Source: Bacteroidales bacterium
GTDB taxonomy: Bacteria > Bacteroidota > Bacteroidia > Bacteroidales > UBA1715
DNA: 64,000 nt
Assembly (NCBI GenBank): GCA_016714605.1
Contig: JADKDL010000002.1
Location: 248,001 to 312,000 of the forward strand
Reading direction: 5' to 3'
This document shows, in pieces, positions 44,332 through 53,694 of this stretch. Every line of letters starts with the position of its first letter. The first letter of the stretch is position 1. The position numbers were made by a program, and so were the translations under genes. A model generated the notes under the pieces. That model ran no database searches, was not told the origin of the DNA, and saw only the letters and a program-made list of their open reading frames with translations.

Positions 44332-45484
44332 TTTGGATGATTTCTTTGTAATCTAAGATAATTGAATAAGCATCATGATAAAATGAAACGTAGTTTGATT
44401 TTATTAATAGAGTATCTCCTTTTTCTACAAAGAATTCTACATAAGACAGAATAGCTCCTCCATTGTTTCTACGTTCAGCTATCAAGCTATCGCAATTGTT
44501 TTTATATACCTGAATATATTTGAAGCTCATAGTTGAATCAATTGTTGAAATGTAGAATATTCCCGCGCTTGGAGTAACAAACATTAACCACACGTCACTT
44601 ACTGGGTGATCTATATGATGTTTTCCTGTGTTTTTAATTTCGACAGCATCTTTGCAAGTTTCTCCTTTTTGAGGGATATACTTTTTAATACAAAAGGATT
44701 GACGAGTTAAACCATAAATTTCAATCAGATAAGTAGTATCCTTGAATAAGGTACATCTGGCTGCAGATATATTCGAAGATGCACCCGAATATATTTGAGT
44801 GCCATTACATTCTTTATAAATATATATGATTGTATTATCTAATGAACTATTGAGAGATATTAGATAGTCATTAGATTCTGTAGGGGTGAATTGATAATAT
44901 GAATCATCTTTAATTTGAACATAGTTACTGTCTTCTAGAATAATTAACGGATTTTCGCATGTATCGCCTTGTCTTTCTGCTTCGAAAGAGAGTTTTGCAT
45001 TGTATTTTTCGCCAGAAGCACCTCCTGTAAATTCTAGTTTTATCCAACTACCTTTTTCTTGGTATGTTTCAAATTTCCTTGATGTAATAGTATCATAGTT
45101 TTTATATTCATCAAAAATACAATAATCCCATTTAATAAGTTTTACATTAGGGTTAGTAGTATCGCCAATGGAAACGGTATAATAACCTGTTTCCTCTGTT
45201 AAAAATGTCATCCATTCACTACCATTGGTGTTGTCTAATTCAAAAACTCCAAGAGAATCTATTCTTTTGGGTGAATGACACTCTGTACCTAATTCAGTAG
45301 CCGGCATAGCTTTGAAATGCCAATTATAATCAAAGGAGTAAATGTGTGGAAACTCAAACAAATATGTATCTCCTGAGTAAAAAAAACTTACTTGTATGTA
45401 TGTTCCATCTTTTAATTTTTTAAATATATTCGGCATCGTTATATTTAACACTTCCCCGTCGTCCCCCAAATAATTTAATCTCAT
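44258..45484 (-). CDS. T9SS-sorted protein, middle part
   Basis: 408 residues from a methionine; the same frame is open without stop up to about 45797, where it continues the signal-peptide fragment ('NSEDYLWYDSDVNCDSWGE'). The sequence holds repeated beta-sandwich units of ~120 residues ('GTECHSPKRIDSLGVFELDNTN', 'GDTCENPLIILEDSNYVQIKDD', 'GETCKDAVEIKNTGKHHID'), each beginning with G(T/D/E)xC and resembling bacterial pre-peptidase C-terminal domains. It ends out of frame as 'TTEKFY', where the true continuation is 'TTENFTKSG'. Confidence 0.75.
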   Translation of the reverse strand: MRLNYLGDDGEVLNITMPNIFKKLKDGTYIQVSFFYSGDTYLFEFPHIYSFDYNWHFKAMPATELGTECHSPKRIDSLGVFELDNTNGSEWMTFLTEETGYYTVSIGDTTNPNVKLIKWDYCIFDEYKNYDTITSRKFETYQEKGSWIKLEFTGGASGEKYNAKLSFEAERQGDTCENPLIILEDSNYVQIKDDSYYQFTPTESNDYLISLNSSLDNTIIYIYKECNGTQIYSGASSNISAARCTLFKDTTYLIEIYGLTRQSFCIKKYIPQKGETCKDAVEIKNTGKHHIDHPVSDVWLMFVTPSAGIFYISTIDSTMSFKYIQVYKNNCDSLIAERRNNGGAILSYVEFFVEKGDTLLIKSNYVSFYHDAYSIILDYKEIIQIGTSCERPLPIAEIPASITTEKFY

Positions 45485-45666
45485 ATTTTCTGTTGCATAA
45501 AATTCAAAATAGGAATAAGAATGATTCTTATCTGTATTTGAAATTAGAAGAGAAGAACTATCAAGAGAAATCGGAATAGGGTTGTTGAACGATAGACCCT
45601 TTATGTTTTCAGAAACGTAAAAGTTTGCTTTAAATTTAGACCCATAAATGTATCCAATACCTTTAT

Positions 45667-46041
45667 TTACCTTAAAATATATAGTGTCTCCTTTATTAAA
45701 AGTGGCACTTGCTTCCGACTTGTTAGTCCTGCTGTAATCCTCACCCCAAGAGTCACAATTAACATCACTATCATACCATAAATAATCTTCACTATTCCTT
45801 TATAAATAAAGATATTAAAAGTAGATGGATCATCTAAAAAAGGTAAATCTGTAGAAAAAGTAACCGTACAAGCAGAGTCTGCAATATACTTGTACCAATA
45901 TTCATCGGTATTGTTTATCACTTCAAAAGTACCGGGAGTTGTTAATAGCTGTGCTGTTTCTCGGGTTGCTTGCGAGTAGCAAAGCTGTGCTGTTTGTAGA
46001 GTGAGGACAAATAGCAGAATGAGGTTGTGTAGAGGTTTCAT
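45667..46041 (-). CDS. T9SS-sorted protein, signal-peptide part
   Basis: 124 residues, of which the first ~84 are authentic: signal peptide ('HNLILLFVLTLQTAQLCYSQ') and the first beta-sandwich unit ('TFEVINNTDEYWYKYIADSACTVTFST'). After 'NIFIYKG' the frame is wrong. One A missing in the 'GGAAT' stretch at about 45800-45803 explains it; adding it restores 'GNSEDYLWYDSD' and the middle fragment. Its promoter region contains short TTAATTTGAAAATGAG repeats. Confidence 0.72.
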   Translation of the reverse strand: MKPLHNLILLFVLTLQTAQLCYSQATRETAQLLTTPGTFEVINNTDEYWYKYIADSACTVTFSTDLPFLDDPSTFNIFIYKGIVKIIYGMIVMLIVTLGVRITAGLTSRKQVPLLIKETLYILR

Positions 46042-46051
46042 GATTTTTAAT

Positions 46052-46110
46052 TTGAAATGAGTTAATTTGAAAATGAGTTAATTTGAAAATTTGAAAATGA
46101 GAAGATGAGA
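46052..46110. repeat. Short tandem AATTTGAAAATGAG repeats
   Basis: Upstream of the T9SS-sorted gene the phrase AATTTGAAAATGAG recurs in imperfect copies (AATTTGAAATGAG, AATTTGAAAATGAG, AATTTGAAAATTTGAAAATG). No function is evident; it may result from replication slippage. Confidence 0.6.
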
Positions 46111-46125
46111 TGATTTTATAATTTA

Positions 46126-46291
46126 ATAATTTGAAAATATGATTATATATCTATGTCGTTTAGATAAGCCACCAACAGGGTTTTCAACCACTGTCGGGGC
46201 TGCCGTAAACCCTGGCAGTGGTTAATTACAGAAAACTCTAAACTTAACGACATTGGATTATATATTCAAATTATTGTATCTATTGTTTATC
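46126..46291. repeat. Dispersed repeat, copy B
   Basis: 166 bases, almost identical to copy A at 43397-43579 and in the same orientation, differing by one missing 17-base unit and a few substitutions. The inverted ends ATGTCGTT (46153-46160) and AACGACAT (46246-46253) bound a 101-base core. The two copies flank the T9SS-sorted protein gene as direct repeats. Confidence 0.8.
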
Positions 46292-46383
46292 GAAATTTGA
46301 AAATGTATTAATTTTTATAATTATTGCTTCAGGTAAAATTTCAATTTTTTTAAAGTTATTAACCTATCATCGTTACTCAAGAG

Positions 46384-46425
46384 AGAACCCCCATAATTTT
46401 TATTCTATTATATCATGGGGGTTCT
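46384..46425 (-). terminator. Stem-loop after the CotH/lamin-tail gene
   Basis: AGAACCCCCAT (46384-46394) pairs with ATGGGGGTTCT (46415-46425), 11 base pairs with a 20-base loop, 21 bases beyond the stop codon of the minus-strand gene. It has no clear T tail on the minus strand. Confidence 0.6.
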
Positions 46426-46445
46426 ATTTCTATTTTTTAAATAAA

Positions 46446-49349
46446 CTATTTCTTAATTATTTTAAATGTCTTATTTATACTAGGATTAGAAACTTTTACG
46501 AAATACACTCCTTCGTTTAAGCTCGTAGTATTTATGGTTGAAATGCCTCCTCCTACAAATTCGGTACTACCTATTTTTGCTCCAGTAAGCGAATAAATTT
46601 CTAAACTCAACTGCTCTTCTTGGTTCGATTCAACATAGAAGTCTCGGTCTATAACGGTAGGGTAGAGTTTGATTTCAATTGTTCCGGCAACGGTCGGCAA
46701 GTTGGTGTCTAAAGTATTCGGTGCTCTGGGAGTTGTATTCTGCATTGATACAAAGGTTCCGCTTCCGTCAACTGATCGCCCAAAAGACATATCAGATGCT
46801 TGTTTGAAAAATAATACTGAATCTATCCAAGTCACCTTGCCACCATTAACTTGAGCCAAGCCAAACTGTTCGCCCGAACCACTCAACTTAAACTCTACAT
46901 GCGTTGCCCCTTCCGACTTCTCGTCGTCTGCCCAAAGTAGCAGAAAGCCTTTTGCAGGAATTATGGTTTCTGTGCCTATGCCTTGAGGTATTTGGTATTT
47001 TGTTGGATTATCAAAATTATCGGTTACGTACAATCCGCTAATATCTACAGCAAAATCGTTTGCATTGTAGAGTTCAATCCAGTCTTCGTAGTCGCCTTTA
47101 TTATCGGCAATGGTATTGGTGTTAGAAGCCATAAGCTCATTAATAAATACATTTTCCAATCCGGAAGATTGATCAAATACGGCAATTATTTTTTTGTCAG
47201 ATTTCAAGGTTAAGGTTATTGACAAATCTGTAGAAATTACGGTACCATCGCTTTCTTCCCAGTGAATAAACTTGCGAGTGGTTTGTTTTACCGATACAGT
47301 GAGCGGTATATTTGTGAAATATTCGCCAACCACAGATTTGCCTTCCATTGCTACAGAGCAAATTTCTATTTTCGCACTTTCTGCATTTTTAGCCTCTACG
47401 GTAAGAGTAGACATGCTAGAAATGCCAAACATATCTTGTATGAAACCTTGCATCAAAGCCGGACGCTCTTCTGCAAAAAGGTGCAAATCGGACTTCTCAG
47501 CATTCCACAAAGAATCGTTGTGCCCCCATCTTTCCAAATGGTATGGTTTCTCGTCGGCGTAAATAGAATCGTAGGTGTCTATGAAATTACTGAATCTCTC
47601 GGTGGCAAAGGTGCTGTTTATGTGTGCTGCAAATCGCTGTACAAACTCATTTTTGAACTCGGTATTTTCTAATAAACCTCTAAAGATTGTACAGCCAGGT
47701 CTTCCATTTGCCCAGTGGTTTCCATTCTCCATGTATGCATCCTCTAGTGAATTTCGGTATTGATTGCAATTTTCATAATAAGCAGTAGATTGATCTAAAT
47801 CATATACTATCCATCTCCATTTATTACCAGAACCATTTTTTTTCCAGTATTTAATATTTAAGTTAGGCCAGTCAAAATTTCCGTAATAAATCTCTGTAAT
47901 TTGATAATTCATAAATTCATTAACATCAATCTTATTCTTTGCTGAATTGTAATTTGTATTATTTGAAAAATCGGTATTGTTAAAATAATCAAGGAGTGAC
48001 TCAAATTCAGCTGTACTACCACCATTTTCAGTCTCAGATTTATAATTTGCTATCACAGTAATGTCTTCTTCTTCAAGATTGTAATTGTCTTTAAGATAGC
48101 GTTCTTGAATCTTTTCCCTGAGGTTCATAATTCCCCAATATTCTCCATTAATATAAACAATAGTTGGTTGACCAGCCTGATAATCTATGTCCATACGATC
48201 AGACACCATGTTTTGCAACATAAGATCTCTGTATTTTAAAGAATTGACATCACTTCCTGAGTTTCGTAGGATAACCTGTTTGTAAACGTCATTAGGCTTG
48301 TCATTGAATAACTGGTATCTCATTCTTTCGTCACCAAATTCTTGTTTGCAGTTTATTGAGAATGATCGTTGCGCAAATCGTCGGCTCCAGCCTCCAAAGA
48401 TTTTAATTCCGGCATTTACTTCAACCTCTTGTTCTCCATCAACAAAGTACTCGAATGTTACCGGTTCTTCAATATCTTCCCAAAAATTTGCTCCATAATT
48501 TGGATCACCCATTGAAGCATTCGGCCCCATCATATACATTCCATCTGTTTCATCGAAAAAGTTGTAGGGGTCTACGCCTATTGAAACAACAGGCAAGGTG
48601 CTGTTGCGTTCACCTACGAAATATGTACGTGTAGCAACTCTACTATTTTTGTATCCCGTGCATTGTACCATGGTTTTCAAAACCGTATTGCTCGAAATAG
48701 AAATTGGCTTTGTATATAGCGCAGATGCAGTGGTAGGACTGCTTCCGTCAAGTGTATAGTAGATTTTTGCATTCGTAATAAAACTAGTAAGGGTGAGATT
48801 TACGGGTTCCGTATAATATCCGGCCTTTACGCTGAAAATTGGTTCCGGAGCACTTAGTGTTGTTGCTGAGGTGTTATTTGCTCCTGATGGTGTAGTTTGC
48901 ATAAAAGATGACCAGATTGCATTTCCATCGGTCATGCGACCAATAGAAGTGTTTTCTGCCATTGTGCTGAAGCTCATAATATCTAGACGTTCTTTGTTGC
49001 TGTTGTATAGTATAATTATGTCTCCATTTTTGTCTAATTTAAAATTTGACTGGAGACCTACATTACTATTATCGAGCCATATTAATAAATATCCTTTTGC
49101 CTGAATTTTTATTCCAAGAGGTATTTGCCATTTGGTAGTATCACTTTTTTCATTGGTGAGATAATACCCGCCTATATTGACTTCTTGTGTTCCTATATTA
49201 TATAATTCCACCCAATCGTCATAATTGCCACTATTGGGGTTCTTTACTGTAGACACATTATCTGCCTGGAATTCGTTAATCACGATTTGTCCGTAACCAT
49301 GAAGAAAAAAGAAAATGCAACAAGAAAATACGAGTAGAATTTTTTTCAT
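46446..49349 (-). CDS. T9SS-sorted CotH/lamin-tail domain protein
   Basis: 967 residues with signal peptide ('ILLVFSCCIFFFLHGYGQ'), a first lamin-tail domain (~20-155; 'VINEFQADNVSTVKN...DDWVELYN'), a chitobiase-type beta-sandwich (~168-245; 'YYTLDGSSPTT'), a CotH-like kinase-fold region (~250-640; 'GIKIFGGWSRRFAQRSFSI', 'WRWIVYDLDQSTAYY'), a second lamin-tail domain (~740-870; 'VFINELMASNTNTIADNKGDYEDWIELYN') and a type A T9SS signal at the C-terminus. The 'YDLDQS' motif corresponds to the CotH 'DxDxS/T' metal site, so phosphotransferase activity is possible. Bacterial proteins of this layout are surface-attached; the substrate is unknown. The frame is intact over its whole length. Confidence 0.9.
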   Translation of the reverse strand: MKKILLVFSCCIFFFLHGYGQIVINEFQADNVSTVKNPNSGNYDDWVELYNIGTQEVNIGGYYLTNEKSDTTKWQIPLGIKIQAKGYLLIWLDNSNVGLQSNFKLDKNGDIIILYNSNKERLDIMSFSTMAENTSIGRMTDGNAIWSSFMQTTPSGANNTSATTLSAPEPIFSVKAGYYTEPVNLTLTSFITNAKIYYTLDGSSPTTASALYTKPISISSNTVLKTMVQCTGYKNSRVATRTYFVGERNSTLPVVSIGVDPYNFFDETDGMYMMGPNASMGDPNYGANFWEDIEEPVTFEYFVDGEQEVEVNAGIKIFGGWSRRFAQRSFSINCKQEFGDERMRYQLFNDKPNDVYKQVILRNSGSDVNSLKYRDLMLQNMVSDRMDIDYQAGQPTIVYINGEYWGIMNLREKIQERYLKDNYNLEEEDITVIANYKSETENGGSTAEFESLLDYFNNTDFSNNTNYNSAKNKIDVNEFMNYQITEIYYGNFDWPNLNIKYWKKNGSGNKWRWIVYDLDQSTAYYENCNQYRNSLEDAYMENGNHWANGRPGCTIFRGLLENTEFKNEFVQRFAAHINSTFATERFSNFIDTYDSIYADEKPYHLERWGHNDSLWNAEKSDLHLFAEERPALMQGFIQDMFGISSMSTLTVEAKNAESAKIEICSVAMEGKSVVGEYFTNIPLTVSVKQTTRKFIHWEESDGTVISTDLSITLTLKSDKKIIAVFDQSSGLENVFINELMASNTNTIADNKGDYEDWIELYNANDFAVDISGLYVTDNFDNPTKYQIPQGIGTETIIPAKGFLLLWADDEKSEGATHVEFKLSGSGEQFGLAQVNGGKVTWIDSVLFFKQASDMSFGRSVDGSGTFVSMQNTTPRAPNTLDTNLPTVAGTIEIKLYPTVIDRDFYVESNQEEQLSLEIYSLTGAKIGSTEFVGGGISTINTTSLNEGVYFVKVSNPSINKTFKIIKK

Positions 49350-49744
49350 ATTATTTCAAATTTATTATTAGTAAATAACCAACCTTTGGGTCGTAATGCA
49401 ATTATAAAACAGTAATAAGACAAGATGTTACTAGAAAACACTTAGAGTATTTTGAATTAATTTTTTAAAATATTTATTATCTGATGATTAATACTCATAC
49501 TATTTTTAAAAAACAGCTTTAAATTAGTAGATTTTTTAATATAGTCTAACGGTAACGGTTGTTTCAATCCTGATTATTTCAATCTTTTATGATTATTAAA
49601 AGTTGGGTTGTAACAATTTTAAAGTTAAATAAATATTTTAACAATACGAATAAATAGTTAGGTATTTTCGAAAGATGTTTAACTTCGCTTAAGTCTTTAG
49701 AGATAAAGCTGATAATTTTTAAAAAAAACAGTTATAAAATACAA
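49350..49744. other. Divergent intergenic region
   Basis: 395 bases of A/T-rich DNA between divergent genes. The tandem AACGGTAACGGTT near 49548-49560 is the only noticeable sequence; no clear promoter box or frame is seen. Confidence 0.5.
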
Positions 49745-50773
49745 ATGAAAAGAATCTTAATTTCTAGATTATCAATGATTTCTTTAGTGTTTTTTCTCAT
49801 ATCCTGTGGAGTTACATCTGGTAGTGCTTCTAAAACACAAAATGACACAGTAGTACAAAAAGCTGATACTTCTGCAATAAGTAATAGCGATTCAACAACA
49901 AGTGTTAAGAATAGATATTCAATTATTATTAAGGACTCAATCCCTTTAAGAATAGAACCAAAGCTAAATTCGCAAATTCTTAAATACGCTTATATTGGTC
50001 TTCTCGTAAAGATTCTTGATATTTCGGCAGATAGCTTATGGTATAAAATTGAAGTTGTAGATCAGAACCTATTTCCGTTTAGTATTGACGAAAATTTCTG
50101 GATTTTCCATGACGATATATTTTTTGAAACAGGCAGATTACATGCAAATATTACGGTTGATTTGAGTCTTTTGGGAAAAGGCAAAATTCAAGATGCTAAG
50201 CGAATAATGAGTGATGAATATATTTATACTAAGAAAAGCTTAAATTTAGATAGTGCATTTTATGTCAGCCCAATATATAGCAATTATGATGATGTATCAG
50301 GTACTGGGGTTTTTAGCTCAGAAGCAAGTATATGTATAAAAAGAGCTTGTTTTCAAGAAGAAGGCGATGAAAAACAATCTGATGCAGAGAGTTTTAGTGA
50401 ATATAAAGAGAGGTACACACAATTGTACGGAAAAGATTCATTAAAAGCGTTTTATAAGATTAAGTCTAAGCTTTTAATAGATAGTGTTAAAGAAGTGCTG
50501 ATTTGTTCAAAATTAGTAATGGATGAAGCTAGTTGTTATCCGGAAAAATTTATTGGAGTTGAAATAAATCATTTGCAAAACCAAAAGCATATTGTACATG
50601 ATTATAGTTTTTTATCAAGTTATGTATTGAAATCAGATACTTTTTCCACAACAAAATTATTTGGAGAGGTGCAGAATATTTATTTGATATACATTTTAAA
50701 AGTCTATTACCAGGGTAATCAATCAGATACTATTGTAAGAAGAATATTCTTATGGTGGCCTTTATGTATGTAG
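49745..50773 (+). CDS. Lipoprotein with SH3-like domain
   Basis: 342 residues with a lipoprotein signal ending in the lipobox 'LISC' (Cys21), so lipid-anchored. A serine/threonine-rich linker (~25-55) leads to an SH3-like domain (~57-120; 'DSIPLRIEPKLNSQILKYAYIGLLVKIL'), the type that binds cell-wall peptides. The remaining ~220 residues are not recognised. It is a solitary gene flanked by long intergenic gaps. No partner can be inferred. Confidence 0.7.
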   Translation: MKRILISRLSMISLVFFLISCGVTSGSASKTQNDTVVQKADTSAISNSDSTTSVKNRYSIIIKDSIPLRIEPKLNSQILKYAYIGLLVKILDISADSLWYKIEVVDQNLFPFSIDENFWIFHDDIFFETGRLHANITVDLSLLGKGKIQDAKRIMSDEYIYTKKSLNLDSAFYVSPIYSNYDDVSGTGVFSSEASICIKRACFQEEGDEKQSDAESFSEYKERYTQLYGKDSLKAFYKIKSKLLIDSVKEVLICSKLVMDEASCYPEKFIGVEINHLQNQKHIVHDYSFLSSYVLKSDTFSTTKLFGEVQNIYLIYILKVYYQGNQSDTIVRRIFLWWPLCM

Positions 50774-51258
50774 AAATTACAAACTCTCTCGTTTTTTTAT
50801 ATTCACATCATCTAATAGAGCACTCAAACGTTATACTTTTCGAATCTCCAAACAGAGAGCGAATTGCGATTTTTCTTCAAGAAAAATCAGCGGCAAATAA
50901 ACAGTAGCGTGTATCCATCCAGCTATTTCAGCGTGTAGTCTCCGTGAGATATAGAGAAAGCCAAATCAAAAAATCAGCAAATCTCTGATTAATTTTGCTG
51001 TAATATTGTAGTTTAATATTTGCATTATTTTAACAGGAGAATTTGATTAACAACGAAAAACAGTCTGTAATCTTAGTGATTGATTTATAGTATTTATGTG
51101 GTTGAATTAATCGTTGCAATTTGATTTGAAAATAACTCAAGCCATTTTTTTGTTAATTTTTATGCAATGTATTTTAGCTATTGGGCAATATAGTAAAAGG
51201 ATATACTAAATGCTTAGTATAATGTAATAAAGTAGCCAATTTTTAATACCCTAACATC
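50774..51258. other. Gene-free stretch upstream of the Anbu operon
   Basis: 485 bases without a credible frame. It contains a 21-base palindrome centred at 50878 (GATTTTTCTT, C, AAGAAAAATC) and two copies of AGCGTGTA at about 50908 and 50932. No -7 box of the TAnnTTTG type is obvious before 51259. Confidence 0.5.
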
Positions 51259-52722
51259 ATGGAATCAAATGGATATAGAATATTAGATTCTTACAAACCG
51301 GGAAACGCACATTTCGACGAAGTTTTCATAGATTCCGGGAAACCAAAAGAACACTATCAAAACACTGTTGATCATTTCAATAAGCTTACACTTTCCGATT
51401 ACGAACGCATTAATAATGAGGTGAAAAGTTCGTTTTTCAATCAAGGGATTACGTTTGCTGTTTATGCAGAAGACAAAAAACCCGATGAACGTATTTTTCC
51501 ATTCGACTTGTTTCCGCGCATTATTCCAAAAGATGAGTGGCAGGAACTTGAGAATGGTGTTTTGCAACGCAACAGAGCAATTAATCTTTTCTTGAACGAT
51601 ATATATCATAAAAAGCTTATACTGAAAGATAAAGTTGTGCCTGCCGACTTGATTTTCTCATCAAAGAATTACCTGAAAGAGATGGTCGATTTCACACCTC
51701 CGGGTGGCATCTATACCCATGTTTCAGGTACGGATTTGATAAAACATACCGATGGGAAGTATTACATTCTCGAAGATAATTTGCGTTGTCCGTCTGGGGT
51801 TAGTTATGTATTATCTAATAGATTAGCACTTAAAAAATCTTTGTTCGACCTATTTAATAAGTTGAAAGCAAAAGCGGTTTATCAGTATCCTGAGCAGTTG
51901 TTGGAAATATTAAAAACTGTTAAACCCAAGAATGTTGATGTTCCGACTGTAGTTGTGGTTACTCCGGGAATGTACAACTCGGCGTATTTTGAGCATTCTT
52001 TCTTAGCGCAAAAAATGGGGGTTCCTTTGGTTGAAGGTCGAGATTTGTTTGTGGAGAAAAATTTCGTGTACATGAAGACTATTTACGGTCCACAAAAAGT
52101 AGATGTTATTTACCGCCGTGTGGACGATGAATTTCTTGATCCAATGCACTTCAGGAAAGATTCTATGCTTGGTGTACCTGGATTGATGAACGCGTACAGA
52201 GCGGGGAATGTAACGCTTGCAAATGCTCCGGGAACCGGTGTTGCCGATGACAAAGCGGTGTATAACTACGTTCCTGATATTATAAAATATTATCTTAATG
52301 AAGAACCTATTTTGAACAATGTAAAAACCTACCATTGCGATAGAGAAGATGATTTGAAATATGTACTTGAAAATATTGATAAACTTGTGGTGAAACCTGT
52401 TGATGAATCGGGTGGATACGGCATAACCATTGGCTCTACCCTCACTTCTGAGGAAATTGATGCGGTGAAAGTGAAAATAAAGGCTGATACACGTAAATAT
52501 ATTGCTCAGCCTATTATGAGTCTGTCTGTACATGCTACCTATATTGAAGACAATAAGGAATTTGAACCTCGCCATATCGACTTGCGAACGTTTAGCCTTT
52601 TAGGAAAAAATAGCGAGTATGTGCTCAAAGGCGGACTAACCCGTGTTGCTCTAAAACGTGGAAACCTTATTGTGAACTCATCGCAGGGTGGTGGTTCTAA
52701 AGATACTTGGGTTTTAGATTAA
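51259..52722 (+). CDS. Circularly permuted ATP-grasp protein
   Basis: 487 residues of the circularly permuted ATP-grasp type 2 family. Typical stretches are 'FPFDLFPRIIPKDEWQELENGVLQRNRAINLFLND', 'ILEDNLRCPSGVSYVLSNR', 'GRDLFVEKNFVYMKT' and 'LVVKPVDESGGYGI'. ATP-grasp enzymes ligate a carboxylate to an amine through an acyl phosphate; for this family a peptide-bond or amide-forming reaction on an unknown target has been proposed. It is the first gene of the Anbu operon, 33 bases before the alpha-E gene. Together with the transglutaminase and Anbu genes it matches a conserved bacterial cluster. Confidence 0.93.
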   Translation: MESNGYRILDSYKPGNAHFDEVFIDSGKPKEHYQNTVDHFNKLTLSDYERINNEVKSSFFNQGITFAVYAEDKKPDERIFPFDLFPRIIPKDEWQELENGVLQRNRAINLFLNDIYHKKLILKDKVVPADLIFSSKNYLKEMVDFTPPGGIYTHVSGTDLIKHTDGKYYILEDNLRCPSGVSYVLSNRLALKKSLFDLFNKLKAKAVYQYPEQLLEILKTVKPKNVDVPTVVVVTPGMYNSAYFEHSFLAQKMGVPLVEGRDLFVEKNFVYMKTIYGPQKVDVIYRRVDDEFLDPMHFRKDSMLGVPGLMNAYRAGNVTLANAPGTGVADDKAVYNYVPDIIKYYLNEEPILNNVKTYHCDREDDLKYVLENIDKLVVKPVDESGGYGITIGSTLTSEEIDAVKVKIKADTRKYIAQPIMSLSVHATYIEDNKEFEPRHIDLRTFSLLGKNSEYVLKGGLTRVALKRGNLIVNSSQGGGSKDTWVLD

Positions 52723-52755
52723 AATGAATACATGAATTGTTAAATAATAAAATGT

Positions 52756-53694
52756 ATGTTATCAAGAGTTGCGAATAATTTATATTGGATGGGCAGGTAC
52801 ATTGAAAGAGCCGAACATTTTGCCCGATATAGTAAGGTAATCTATTTTTCTGCCTTAGATGCTCCTATATTAAAAACTTACGATAGGGATTTTGTGCAAG
52901 AGTCTATGTTATATATGGCTGGGATTTTTGATATGGAAAGCAAAACTGAAAAAGATGTGCTTTTTAAAATAGGATTAGATGCCCAAAATAGCAATTCCAT
53001 TATTAGTAATGTAAGCATGGCTCGGGAAAATGCCCATGGTGCTAGAAGTGCTATCTCTACAGAGCTTTGGGAGGCTATAAACCGCTACTACCATCTGGTT
53101 ATTAGTTATCCGGTAGATACTTACTTAACAACTGGTTTTTACGAATTTACTCAAATGATTCTAGACCAAACATCTATTGTGAGAGGAAAAATATATGGTA
53201 CGCTTTTGCACGAAGGCGAGTGGGCTATCATTCTTATTGGGATGTATATAGAGCGTGTTGTTCAGGTTATTAGAATTATAAACTCGAAGCTTAACGATGT
53301 TTTTAAAATTGAACAAGCCGGGCACAGTGTAACCGAACAAAGTTTCGAGTGGACTACACTCTTGAAGTGTGTTGAAGCTTTTGATATGAATCGTAAGCAT
53401 TATGCCAGTATTCCCGACAAAAACCAAGTTTTAGAATTTCTATTATTAAATCAAAGTTGTCCGCGTTCTATTAGTAATTCCCTTTCGGGGATAATGCGTT
53501 ACGAGGAAAAAATTAGAATCAGCGAAAAGCGAGATTCGGAAACTATTGGTTTTAAGATAGGAAAACTTCAACAAAAATACCAATATCTAACCATTGACGA
53601 TTTTAAAGACAATGTGTATGAGCTCTTGAATTATACTCAGGAGAAAATTTTAGAGATTGGTAGTGAGTTTGAAAAGAAATACCTTTCTTACTAA
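52756..53694 (+). CDS. Alpha-E domain protein
   Basis: 312 residues, all-helical, starting with the family hallmark 'MLSRVANNLYWMGRYIERAEHFARY' and containing 'SMARENAHGARSAISTELWEAINRYY'. Alpha-E proteins are encoded almost always next to circularly permuted ATP-grasp and transglutaminase genes and are thought to be a non-catalytic partner or scaffold; their activity is not known. The stop codon overlaps the start of the transglutaminase gene (TAATG), so the two are translationally coupled. Confidence 0.93.
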   Translation: MLSRVANNLYWMGRYIERAEHFARYSKVIYFSALDAPILKTYDRDFVQESMLYMAGIFDMESKTEKDVLFKIGLDAQNSNSIISNVSMARENAHGARSAISTELWEAINRYYHLVISYPVDTYLTTGFYEFTQMILDQTSIVRGKIYGTLLHEGEWAIILIGMYIERVVQVIRIINSKLNDVFKIEQAGHSVTEQSFEWTTLLKCVEAFDMNRKHYASIPDKNQVLEFLLLNQSCPRSISNSLSGIMRYEEKIRISEKRDSETIGFKIGKLQQKYQYLTIDDFKDNVYELLNYTQEKILEIGSEFEKKYLSY

